Positions 19,805 through 26,795 of a stretch of 64,000 bases of DNA are shown here, in pieces; within the stretch, counting starts at the first letter, position 1, and each line of letters begins with the position of its first letter. A program made the translations under genes and the position numbers. The notes below the pieces were generated by a model. It worked only from the letters and a program-made list of their open reading frames with translations, was not told the origin of the DNA and did not search any database. Source of the stretch: JAIQFL01 sp035295745 (GTDB lineage Bacteria > Acidobacteriota > Terriglobia > Bryobacterales > Bryobacteraceae); assembly GCA_035295745.1 (NCBI GenBank), contig DATGIL010000049.1, forward strand, positions 4,613 through 68,612, written 5' to 3'.

Positions 19805-22342
19805 TTAGTCCTCTCGCAAAGCCACCATCGGCTCAATCCGCGAGGCATGGCGCGCGGGACCCCAGCCTGCCAGATTCGCGGCGAGGAGCAGCACTGCCGG
19901 TGCCGCGAGTAGCGTAACTGCGTCGTGCGCTTTCATGCCGAAGAGCAATGACTCCACCAGTCGCGCACCGCTGTACGCAACCGGGAGCCCAATCCCCAGG
20001 CCCACAGCCGTTACCAGGAACGTCTCCCGCTGCACCATCCAGACCACACTCCCGCGTTGCGCGCCCAAGGCCATCCGGATTCCGATCTCTCCGGTTCTGC
20101 GAGATACGTTGTACGCCATCGTGCCGTAGAGCCCCACGCAGGCGATCACCAGCGCCAGCAGCGCGAAGCCGGTGCCTAAGGAAGCGAAGACGCGCTCCTG
20201 CCCGATACTCTTCTCGATTACCTGCTCTTGCGTGTTGATGGCGGTGACCGGGATTCGCGAATCCGCCTGGCGTACCAGTTCGCGCACGCTCGCCGCGATC
20301 TGCAGCGGGTCGCCCGCGGTTCGCACGACATAGGTAACCTCGCGGACACCCTCGCAACAGGGCCGATAGACGGTTGGCGGAAGGTCATGCTTCAACGAAT
20401 CGTAGAGGACATTCTTCACGACGCCAATAATTTCAGCGTCCTCGGCGGTTGGCCCGGTACCGATTTGAAAATGGCGTCCAATCGGATTCTCGTGACCGAA
20501 GTTGGACTTCACGAAGAGCTCATTCACCAGCACGTAACGGCTATCCAGATCGCGAGTGGTGAAGTCGCGCCCTAAGAGAACGGGGATCTCCATGGTTTCG
20601 AAGTAACCCGGCGTAATCGAGAGCAGATTGGCTGAGGGCGGAGGCGAAACGGGCGCGCCGGGTATGGTGAGATCGCTGCTGTTCATGGAGCCGGAGAGCA
20701 GCCGAACATGCGACAGGCTGGCATTGCGTACGCCGGGAATGGTGGCCAGGCGATTTTGCAATCCCAGATAAAAACGGGACAGCGCGGCGTCGCGGTAGCC
20801 GGATTGCCACGCGTTCACCGAAAACAGCAACAGGTGCTCCTGGTTGAAGCCGGTGGAAATCGCGTATAAATTGGCAAGCGTGCGCGCAAACAGCCCCGCC
20901 GCCACAATCAGCAAAAGCGCAATGGCCATCTGCGAGACCACCAGCGTGCGGCTCAGGCCGGCGCGCCACCACCTGCCGCGCAGGTGCCCCAAATCCCCGC
21001 CGCGAGTCTGTTTGAGAGCGGGCGTCAAATCCACACGCGACGCGCGCAGGGCCGGCGCCAGCCCGCAAAGCAAGCCGGTCAAGAGCGTGGCTCCCAGAGT
21101 CACCGCCAGCACGCGCCAGTTCAGTTGCGCATTCAGGATATAGCCTTCGCGGCCATTGGCGATGAGGGCTGAAAGGACACGAACGCCCCAAATCGCTAAT
21201 GCGATACCGAGCGCGCCGCCGGCAAGGGCCAACGCCAGGCTTTCCGTCAGCAGTTGGCGGATGATCCGCGCACGGCCGGCCCCGAGGCTGAGCCGTATGG
21301 CCATCTCGCGGCGGCGGCCGGCCGCCCTGGCCAGCAACAGATTCGCGATGTTGGCGCAGGCGATCGCCAGGATCAGCGCTACCATCGTCATCAGCGCGTA
21401 AAGCGGGCGCGCATAGCGCAATCGCAGATACTCGCCGCCGCCGCGCGCACTTTGCAGGAAGAAGCGAGGCAGGTCGGCCCGCTCCTTGTCATTTGCCGCG
21501 GTCGAGGCAATGAAATTATCGAATACCGGCGCCATCGCCGCCTGCGCCTGCAGCATGCTCACACCCGGGCGCAACCGCCCCATCGCCTCGATCCAGTAGC
21601 GATTCTTCGCAAGGAATTTACTCGCGGGATCGTACCCAGGCCGAGCCTCCAGCGAAGCATTCGCGTGCATCGGGATGTAGAGATCGATGGGAACGCCTGG
21701 ATTCATCCCGAAGAACCCTGCCTCGGAGACGCCTGCAACGGTAAACGGCACCCGATTGAGTTGGATGTCTTGCCCGACGGCTTTCGCGGCGTCACCAAAG
21801 CGCCGCAACGCATATGCGTGGCTCACGATGGCCACTGGCTGAGAGCCTGGAAAATCGTCGGATTTGTCCAACAGGCGGCCGGCGGCGGCGCGCACGCCCA
21901 TGGTTTGGAAAAATCCTCCCGTGACATATTCGGTGACGGCAATGGAGGCGTCGCCCTGCACCAGCATGGTCAGATCCCCGGCCCTCGCGAATCCGCAGAT
22001 GGACGAAAGAACCGTGTTGCCGTCACGCAGGGCTTCATATGCCGGGAACGGCATGTTTCCGCTTACCATGCCCAATTGTTCATCGCGGTGATTGTTGCCA
22101 TTGAAGCCGTGTGCGACGGAGGGAAAGCTCTTCGTGTGGTAGCGCGCGAGCACCAGTTGTTCCGGCTGGTCGACCGGCAGGGAACGCAACAGAATCGCGT
22201 CCATGAAGCTGTAGATCGCGCTGTTCGCGCCGATTCCGAGTGCCAGGGAAAGGATGGCCAACGACGTGAAGACCAGCTTCTGCGCCATCATGCGCCCGGA
22301 ATAACGAAGGTCCTGCCACAGTTCTCCGAAGAAGATCCGCAC
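19805..22342 (-). CDS. ADOP-family (MacB/FtsX-like) ABC permease, second copy
   Basis: 845 residues with the same duplicated plan as the permease at 7071-9446. N-terminal helix (KLVFTSLAILSLALGIGANSAIYSFMDAILLRSLPV), periplasmic core (TEYVTGGFFQTMGVRAAAGRL, QPVAIVSHAYALRRFGDA), first FtsX block (ALMTMVALILAIACANIANLLLARAAGRRREMAIRLSLGAGR), second periplasmic region (SRYVLVNELFVKSNFGHENPIGRHF) and final FtsX block (RRTGEIGIRMALGAQRGSVVWMVQRE) ending RIEPMVALRED. No ATPase gene is adjacent. It lies 53 bases downstream of an anti-sigma gene on the same strand, so its expression may be tied to the sigma/anti-sigma pair. The two ADOP copies are diverged, not a recent duplication. Confidence 0.9.
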   Translation of the reverse strand: MRIFFGELWQDLRYSGRMMAQKLVFTSLAILSLALGIGANSAIYSFMDAILLRSLPVDQPEQLVLARYHTKSFPSVAHGFNGNNHRDEQLGMVSGNMPFPAYEALRDGNTVLSSICGFARAGDLTMLVQGDASIAVTEYVTGGFFQTMGVRAAAGRLLDKSDDFPGSQPVAIVSHAYALRRFGDAAKAVGQDIQLNRVPFTVAGVSEAGFFGMNPGVPIDLYIPMHANASLEARPGYDPASKFLAKNRYWIEAMGRLRPGVSMLQAQAAMAPVFDNFIASTAANDKERADLPRFFLQSARGGGEYLRLRYARPLYALMTMVALILAIACANIANLLLARAAGRRREMAIRLSLGAGRARIIRQLLTESLALALAGGALGIALAIWGVRVLSALIANGREGYILNAQLNWRVLAVTLGATLLTGLLCGLAPALRASRVDLTPALKQTRGGDLGHLRGRWWRAGLSRTLVVSQMAIALLLIVAAGLFARTLANLYAISTGFNQEHLLLFSVNAWQSGYRDAALSRFYLGLQNRLATIPGVRNASLSHVRLLSGSMNSSDLTIPGAPVSPPPSANLLSITPGYFETMEIPVLLGRDFTTRDLDSRYVLVNELFVKSNFGHENPIGRHFQIGTGPTAEDAEIIGVVKNVLYDSLKHDLPPTVYRPCCEGVREVTYVVRTAGDPLQIAASVRELVRQADSRIPVTAINTQEQVIEKSIGQERVFASLGTGFALLALVIACVGLYGTMAYNVSRRTGEIGIRMALGAQRGSVVWMVQRETFLVTAVGLGIGLPVAYSGARLVESLLFGMKAHDAVTLLAAPAVLLLAANLAGWGPARHASRIEPMVALRED

Positions 22343-22395
22343 GAAGTTCTCCTACGGAGCTTAGACGGCAAGTGCGTGCGACAGGTTGGCGAACT

Positions 22396-22656
22396 TCAGT
22401 GGGATCCGGCTGGGGACTTACCCTTGGCAGCCATTTTCTTCTCCAGGGCTCGCATCAGGCGCGATTCCACATCGGTTGGGATGGGAACCGGATCCATGCC
22501 TCTATAGATCTGAATGGTTTTCCTGGTGGTATCGGCGATCACCCAGCAGTTCGGACATTCCGTGATGTGCTTCTCCAGCTTGGCGCGCAACGCTGCGTCC
22601 AAATTCTCGTCCAGGTAATCCGTTAGTTCGCTTAGGAAGTCTTTACATGTAAGCAA
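22396..22656 (-). CDS. zinc-finger anti-sigma factor (zf-HC2 type)
   Basis: 86 residues. The zinc-binding anti-sigma domain is visible as CKDFLSELTDYLDENLDAAL followed by EKHITECPNCWV, giving the H-x3-C-x2-C ligand set. The tail (DPVPIPTDVESRLMRALEKKM) has no membrane helix, so this is a soluble regulator. It overlaps the upstream ECF sigma gene by 14 bases, the classic coupled sigma/anti-sigma arrangement. It likely holds the sigma factor inactive until a signal, possibly redox through the cysteines, releases it. Confidence 0.85.
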   Translation of the reverse strand: MLTCKDFLSELTDYLDENLDAALRAKLEKHITECPNCWVIADTTRKTIQIYRGMDPVPIPTDVESRLMRALEKKMAAKGKSPAGSH

Positions 22657-23284
22657 AGGCGTCGTCCCCCTTGCGCTTGAAATAACGGGTCAGCTTCTCA
22701 CGAAGCTGTAAGCGCGCCCGCAGCAGTCTGCTTTTGACAGCCGGAACGGAGAGATTCAGCGCCTCCGCGGTTTCCTCTGTGGACAGTTCATCAATATCCC
22801 GAAGCACGAATACCGAGCGATAAGGAGGCTCCAGACTGTCCACCGCGGAATCGAGGATGTCACCCAGCTCTTCCCGCGAGAATCGCTGCTCGGGATCCTC
22901 ATCCCATGCCGCAATTTCGCGAGTGATGGTATCCTCGCCCGTATCGATGGTCTCGTCCAGAGATACCGACTTGTCGGTTTTGCGCCTTCGCAGTTTCATC
23001 AGGGCCTGATTTACCGCGATGCGAACGATCCAGGTATAGAATTTGGAGTCGCCCTTGAACTGATCCAGATGCTCGTATGCCTTGAGAAACGTCTCCTGCA
23101 GAACATCTTCGGCGTCTTCCCGGTTTTGCGTGACATGCTGCGCGAGCCGGAAGATCTTGCCCTCGTACCGGCGCACCAATTCGCCGAATGCGCGGGTATC
23201 GCCTTCGCGAGCCTGCGCAACCAGTGTGGATTCGTCGATGGAAGTCTGAGTGGAAACCGTCATGAACCCGTTATCCTTCATCAT
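22643..23284 (-). CDS. ECF RNA polymerase sigma factor
   Basis: 213 residues (ATG 23284; a second ATG at 23263 would give MTVSTQTSIDEST). Region 2 is FGELVRRYEGKIFRLAQHVT followed by NREDAEDVLQETFLKAYEHL and FYTWIVRIAVNQALMKLRRR. Region 4 is LDSAVDSLEPPYRSVFVLRD followed by LSTEETAEALNLSVPAVKSR. This is a standard group 4 sigma factor of normal length that directs RNA polymerase to stress or envelope genes. It is coupled to the anti-sigma gene, and then an ADOP permease. A perfect 20-bp palindrome ends right upstream of its start, and two further hairpins lie between it and the divergent secreted-protein gene. Confidence 0.92.
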   Translation of the reverse strand: MMKDNGFMTVSTQTSIDESTLVAQAREGDTRAFGELVRRYEGKIFRLAQHVTQNREDAEDVLQETFLKAYEHLDQFKGDSKFYTWIVRIAVNQALMKLRRRKTDKSVSLDETIDTGEDTITREIAAWDEDPEQRFSREELGDILDSAVDSLEPPYRSVFVLRDIDELSTEETAEALNLSVPAVKSRLLRARLQLREKLTRYFKRKGDDAFAYM

Positions 23285-23289
23285 ACCTT

Positions 23290-23309
23290 ACGGGGAGGCG
23301 CCTCCCCGT
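23290..23309. promoter_or_regulatory. perfect 20-bp palindrome upstream of the sigma factor
   Basis: Half-site ACGGGGAGGC is followed directly by its exact reverse complement GCCTCCCCGT. It lies five bases before the first possible start codon of the leftward sigma gene, so in the mRNA it would form a strong leader hairpin, and in DNA it could be an operator. No known operator family is recognised. Confidence 0.5.
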
Positions 23310-23377
23310 GTTCACTCGACGGCGCGGTGGGGAAAGGAATCGGGGAGCGTTGGTGATTAGTGCTGCTGGCCGGTCAA

Positions 23378-23452
23378 TTCCGTCTGACTCCGACGGAAAT
23401 TCCCCGTAAACCATTGAAACTGCTGGGGCGCACCCGTCGGACTCCGACGGGT
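23378..23452. repeat. pair of related hairpins with a GACTC centre
   Basis: Hairpin 1 at 23378-23398: stem TTCCGTC, loop TGACTCC, GACGGAA. Hairpin 2 at 23432-23452: stem ACCCGTCGG, centre ACT, CCGACGGGT. Both share CCGTC..GACTCCGACGG, and their outer pairs differ in a compensated way (TT/AA against AC/GT). They lie between the divergent sigma-factor and secreted-protein genes and may be a second family of REP-like elements. Confidence 0.55.
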
Positions 23453-23531
23453 CTATGGACTTTGTCCTCTCCCAACGCGAGGCTGCCGAAAAGTCTCGCA
23501 ACTTTCGGCGAAACACGGGCGTATTCGTAGC

Positions 23532-24347
23532 ATGCACTCCGTGGTCATGCTGCTCACAGCGATGCTCCTGGTGTCCTCGACCATGCCAGGGGACGATCCT
23601 GACCCCCTCGCACTTGCGCGCACGTCCATGGAAGCCAACCACGCCAATGGACTGAAGGCTTCGCAGTATGCATACCGCGAGTACAAGGTTCAGCGCGACC
23701 TCGACACCAACGGCAAGGAGACGGGGCGCAACACGCAGACCTGGGACGTCATCGGACTGGAAGGCTCAACTTATCGTAAGCTGATCATGCGGAATGACAA
23801 ACCATTGCCGGCGAAGGAGCAGAAGCGCGAAGACGAGCGTCTGCGAAAAGAAACCGAGTTGCGCCGAAAAGAAACGCCCGAGGAACGGCGCAACCGCACT
23901 TTCTCGTTTTCCTACAGCCTCTCCTTCCCTTATCAAAAACTGGCGGACATGTACGATCTGCGCTACGCCGGGGAAGAGACTGTCGACGGAATTCCGGCCT
24001 CGGTGATTGAAGGCACGCCGAAACCGGGATATCAGGCCACTTCATCGAACGAGCGGGAAGCTCTCAACTACAAAGTAAAACTCTGGCTCGCCAAGCCGGA
24101 CTGCAATATGGCGCGGATGGAACTGGAGGTGGTCGGCGATCACTCCCGAATGCAGAAGGGCACCAATGTGCGGTTCGAGTCCGCCCGGCACGACGACGGC
24201 GTTTGGCTGACGTCTTTGATTACATTTCGCTTCACCGCGAAATTTTTCAAGATGTTGAACGCTCGCGGTGAAATGACGATGACCTTCTCCGACTATCACA
24301 AATTCCAGGTGGATAGTCGCATGGTGGACACTGGGCAGGACCGCTAG
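23532..24347 (+). CDS. secreted protein of unknown function (LolA-like outline)
   Basis: 271 residues with a signal peptide (MHSVVMLLTAMLLVSSTMPG). The middle has a charged KEQKREDERLRKETELRRKE helix, followed by beta-rich sequence (YAGEETVDGIPASVIEGTPK, KVKLWLAKPDCNMARMELEV, FRFTAKFFKMLNARGEMTM) resembling the incomplete beta-barrel of LolA/LolB-like lipoprotein carriers, a family common as secreted unknowns in Acidobacteriota. There is no lipobox, so it is probably periplasmic. It is divergent from the sigma factor and could be one of its targets. Its TAG stop overlaps the convergent TAG of the TIGR03435 gene within CTAG (24344-24347). Confidence 0.7.
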   Translation: MHSVVMLLTAMLLVSSTMPGDDPDPLALARTSMEANHANGLKASQYAYREYKVQRDLDTNGKETGRNTQTWDVIGLEGSTYRKLIMRNDKPLPAKEQKREDERLRKETELRRKETPEERRNRTFSFSYSLSFPYQKLADMYDLRYAGEETVDGIPASVIEGTPKPGYQATSSNEREALNYKVKLWLAKPDCNMARMELEVVGDHSRMQKGTNVRFESARHDDGVWLTSLITFRFTAKFFKMLNARGEMTMTFSDYHKFQVDSRMVDTGQDR

Positions 24348-25084
24348 TTCTCGGCCGGCCTTTCTGCGTGATCGATCACCAGCACCTGGACAGGCGCTTT
24401 CTGCGCGCGCAGGCGCAATCCGAGTTGCTCCTGGACTGCGGTGAAGACGGAAGGCTTGTCGAGCCTCTCGAGCGCGGCGCTCTCCCCGGCTTTGGCCGTG
24501 CGGGAGTTTTCGGGAGTCCACTGCAGTCGGAAATTGAAGGTGCCTTCCAAGCCTGTGAGGTTCACTACGGGCAGGTCCATTTGACGGGAGAGCACCTCCG
24601 CGAAACGGTCCATCGACGCGTTCCTGGCGACGATATCTCCACGTCCGTTGCTGGTCTGGTGGCTCTCTCCATCGGTTCTTTCCATCTTCGGCCCATTCTT
24701 CGCGACCTCCAGGACATAAGCCTGTATCGGTTTGGTCTCGCGGTGGAGAGCCAGTTTGAAGCGCTCCGCCATTAGCGATCGCAGCATCGTCATCACATCA
24801 GCGTCCGGTCGTTCGCCCTTGGCGTCGATGTCGAACCGGTCTGAGTCCAGCCAATCCGGGCCGCCAAGAATTTGGTTCGGTCCGATTCCGTAGGCTGCCA
24901 TGATGCAGCGCTTCAATGTCACATTCTCGGCAGTGAGCCGGCCATTTCCGGAGTGGACGCCGGAAGAACTTGGGTCGGCATTGCTGGGCTTGATCGAAGC
25001 GACCTCAAATCGCAGCGACGCCTCGGACTGCCCGAAGGCCAGTCCGGAGGCGCAGAGTATCGCGCAAGCAACTTCTCGAATCAC
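24344..25084 (-). CDS. TIGR03435-family secreted soil-associated protein
   Basis: 246 residues from GTG 25084 (VIREVACAILCASGLAFGQ, a signal peptide). A strong GGGAGGGG lies five bases before that GTG, so I prefer it over upstream in-frame starts. Family signatures: FEVASIKPSNADPSSSGVHS, GRLTAENVTLKRCIMAAYGI, QILGGPDWLDSDRFDIDAKG, LRSLMAERFKLALHRETKPI, YVLEVAKNGPKM and the C-terminal QEQLGLRLRAQKAPVQVLVIDHAERP. The family is greatly expanded in Solibacter-like genomes and its biochemical role is unknown. Probably periplasmic. The usual BlaR1/M56 neighbours seen with some members are absent here. Confidence 0.9.
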   Translation of the reverse strand: MIREVACAILCASGLAFGQSEASLRFEVASIKPSNADPSSSGVHSGNGRLTAENVTLKRCIMAAYGIGPNQILGGPDWLDSDRFDIDAKGERPDADVMTMLRSLMAERFKLALHRETKPIQAYVLEVAKNGPKMERTDGESHQTSNGRGDIVARNASMDRFAEVLSRQMDLPVVNLTGLEGTFNFRLQWTPENSRTAKAGESAALERLDKPSVFTAVQEQLGLRLRAQKAPVQVLVIDHAERPAEN

Positions 25085-25322
25085 TTGTGCCCCTCCCGAC
25101 GTTAGACGACATGCGTCGTGGGAGCGTTGGGTTTTGTTGCTGACCGATTCTTCAGTCAAATTAAATAGTCCTCGCACGGGACAGCAACGTGAAGCGCTCT
25201 CCCCCCAACACCTCGTCACCGGCGTATGCTCTTCGACTGGATGGTGGCTGGCGATCTGCTCAATGCGATCCGGATCCTGGCCGTTCGCGGAATAGGCTCT
25301 TTACAGGCATCTTATTTTGGAC

Positions 25323-25730
25323 CTATTCAGCCATCAAAGTGTCCAGTAGCCAGCGTGGCATCACGATCTGAGCGCCAGCCCATACGGAGGGAAAGTGCTT
25401 GAGGTTGCCGGTTACCAAATAGTTTGCGTGCGCGGCCTGAGCACATTCTAGAAAAACATCGTCGTCCGGGTCGGAGCACGCCCGTACGATTTCCGTTGGA
25501 CGCACCCAAATCGCCTTCTCACGGATGGACTGAAGTACGCTCTGGATCACGTCATCAGGACGTTCAGTCGCGGACGTGCTGAGGACCTCCTCATACTCGG
25601 CATAGATATTGCCACTAACGCACATTTGGATGGATCCGCTGACCGCGGACAGGAATATCTGTGCGGAAGGGTCAAGGGGCTGGAGCAACGCCGAAACGAC
25701 TACGTTGGTATCGAGAACGATCCGAATCAT
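25323..25730 (-). CDS. PIN-domain toxin
   Basis: 135 residues. The PIN RNase fold is seen from RIVLDTNVVVSALLQP (first acidic residue and Asn), EYEEVLS, CSDPDDDVFLECAQAAHANYLVTGN (the acidic cluster and the conserved D..LE..A... helix) and LKHFP. This matches the putative toxin PIN family (COG1569-like), Mg-dependent endoribonucleases of type II toxin-antitoxin pairs. It overlaps the upstream antitoxin gene by four bases (ATGA), so the two are translated together. Confidence 0.9.
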   Translation of the reverse strand: MIRIVLDTNVVVSALLQPLDPSAQIFLSAVSGSIQMCVSGNIYAEYEEVLSTSATERPDDVIQSVLQSIREKAIWVRPTEIVRACSDPDDDVFLECAQAAHANYLVTGNLKHFPSVWAGAQIVMPRWLLDTLMAE

Positions 25731-25984
25731 CCGCCCGGTCGCAAGCTGGACTCACGCCGGGACTGCCGGGCCGCGGCGATCTCCGCGCCGATCTCTTCCG
25801 CGGACAGTTGATCGAGTCCGGCTTCCTTAGCGGTTTTCCATGATTTCTCAAGCCATTCCGGTGCCAAGTCATGTTGCAGCGCCTGGCGAGCGTATTGCTC
25901 GGCGGAAAGCCCTTGCGCGCGCGCTTTGCGGGTGAGCGCTGCCATCTGCTCGTCGGGAAGTTCAATCGTGAGTATCATGGTCAA
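25727..25984 (-). CDS. antitoxin partner of the PIN toxin
   Basis: 85 residues. The N-terminus MILTIELPDEQMAALTRKAR followed by GLSAEQYARQALQHDL is a ribbon-helix-helix-like DNA-binding and dimerisation segment of the kind found in type II antitoxins. The acidic C-terminus (LDQLSAEEIGAEIAAARQSR) would wrap the toxin. First gene of the pair, overlapping the toxin by ATGA. Likely an autorepressor with the toxin. Possibly a chromosomal stability module or a remnant of mobile DNA. Confidence 0.82.
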   Translation of the reverse strand: MTMILTIELPDEQMAALTRKARAQGLSAEQYARQALQHDLAPEWLEKSWKTAKEAGLDQLSAEEIGAEIAAARQSRRESSLRPGG

Positions 25985-26117
25985 ACTCTTGCCCCTCTCT
26001 CCGGCGTAAAGGATATGTGCGTGCCTGTCACGGGTCTCAGCTTCCCGGACGCTTCCAGTCCCCAGCCGACGAAGTCCAGCTATACCACGCAGCTACACCG
26101 AAAGGGGGCACTGGACC

Positions 26118-26795
26118 TCAGCCGTCGAAGCGGTAGCCCAGCCCTCGCAGATTTCGCAGGTATCGCGGATTGGCGGGGTCGGGCTCGATCTTGCGGCGTA
26201 AATTGGCAATATGATTATCCACGATCCGGTCGGAGGCGAACGTGTCGGGGCCCCACGCGCCGGCCAACAGGCGCTCGCGACTCAGCACACGTCCCCGGCC
26301 CCGAATGAACAACGCCAGTAGCTTGAATTCGAGCGGGGTCAGCTCTACCGTTTTCCCGGCCCGTCGCAACTCGCCTCTCTGAAAATCCACCTCGATGTCG
26401 CCGAAGCGGTAGATCTCGATTTCGGGCTCGCCCCGCGCGCGCCGTAGCAGCGCTTTGATGCGCGCACGCAGTTCGCGTGTGCCGAACGGTTTCGTAACGT
26501 AGTCGTCGGCGCCCAACTCGAAGCCGAGCACCTTCTCGGCCTCCTGAGTCTTGGCGGTCAACATCAGGATCGGAGTCCGCGACCCCGCCCGCCGGAGCTC
26601 GCGGCAAACCTCGAAGCCGTCCTTTCCGGGCAGCATGACATCCAGCAGGATCAGGTCGAATTCCGATTCACGTGCCCTTCGCGCAGCCACGCTGCCGTCC
26701 GTGACGACCTCCACATCGTAGCCTTCCATCTTGAGGTCGTCTTCGAGCCCCAGCGCGATTCCCGGCTCATCCTCTACTACCAGGATCCGCGTCAT
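26118..26795 (-). CDS. OmpR-family response regulator
   Basis: 225 residues. Receiver domain: acidic pocket VVEDEPG, phospho-acceptor Asp in DLILLDVMLPGKDGFEV, Thr in MLTAKT and Lys in YVTKPFG. The C-terminal winged helix includes GELRRAGKTVELTPLEFKLL and DTFASDRIVDNHIANLRRKI. Cytoplasmic DNA-binding regulator phosphorylated by the kinase encoded immediately upstream, with which it overlaps by four bases. It is the last gene of a five-gene leftward run (binding protein, hybrid kinase, amidase, kinase, regulator). Confidence 0.93.
   Translation of the reverse strand: MTRILVVEDEPGIALGLEDDLKMEGYDVEVVTDGSVAARRARESEFDLILLDVMLPGKDGFEVCRELRRAGSRTPILMLTAKTQEAEKVLGFELGADDYVTKPFGTRELRARIKALLRRARGEPEIEIYRFGDIEVDFQRGELRRAGKTVELTPLEFKLLALFIRGRGRVLSRERLLAGAWGPDTFASDRIVDNHIANLRRKIEPDPANPRYLRNLRGLGYRFDG

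Noticed and set aside
24344..24347. Shared CTAG at converging stop codons
   Set aside because: A four-base palindrome overlap of two TAG stops is common chance packing and carries no evident function.
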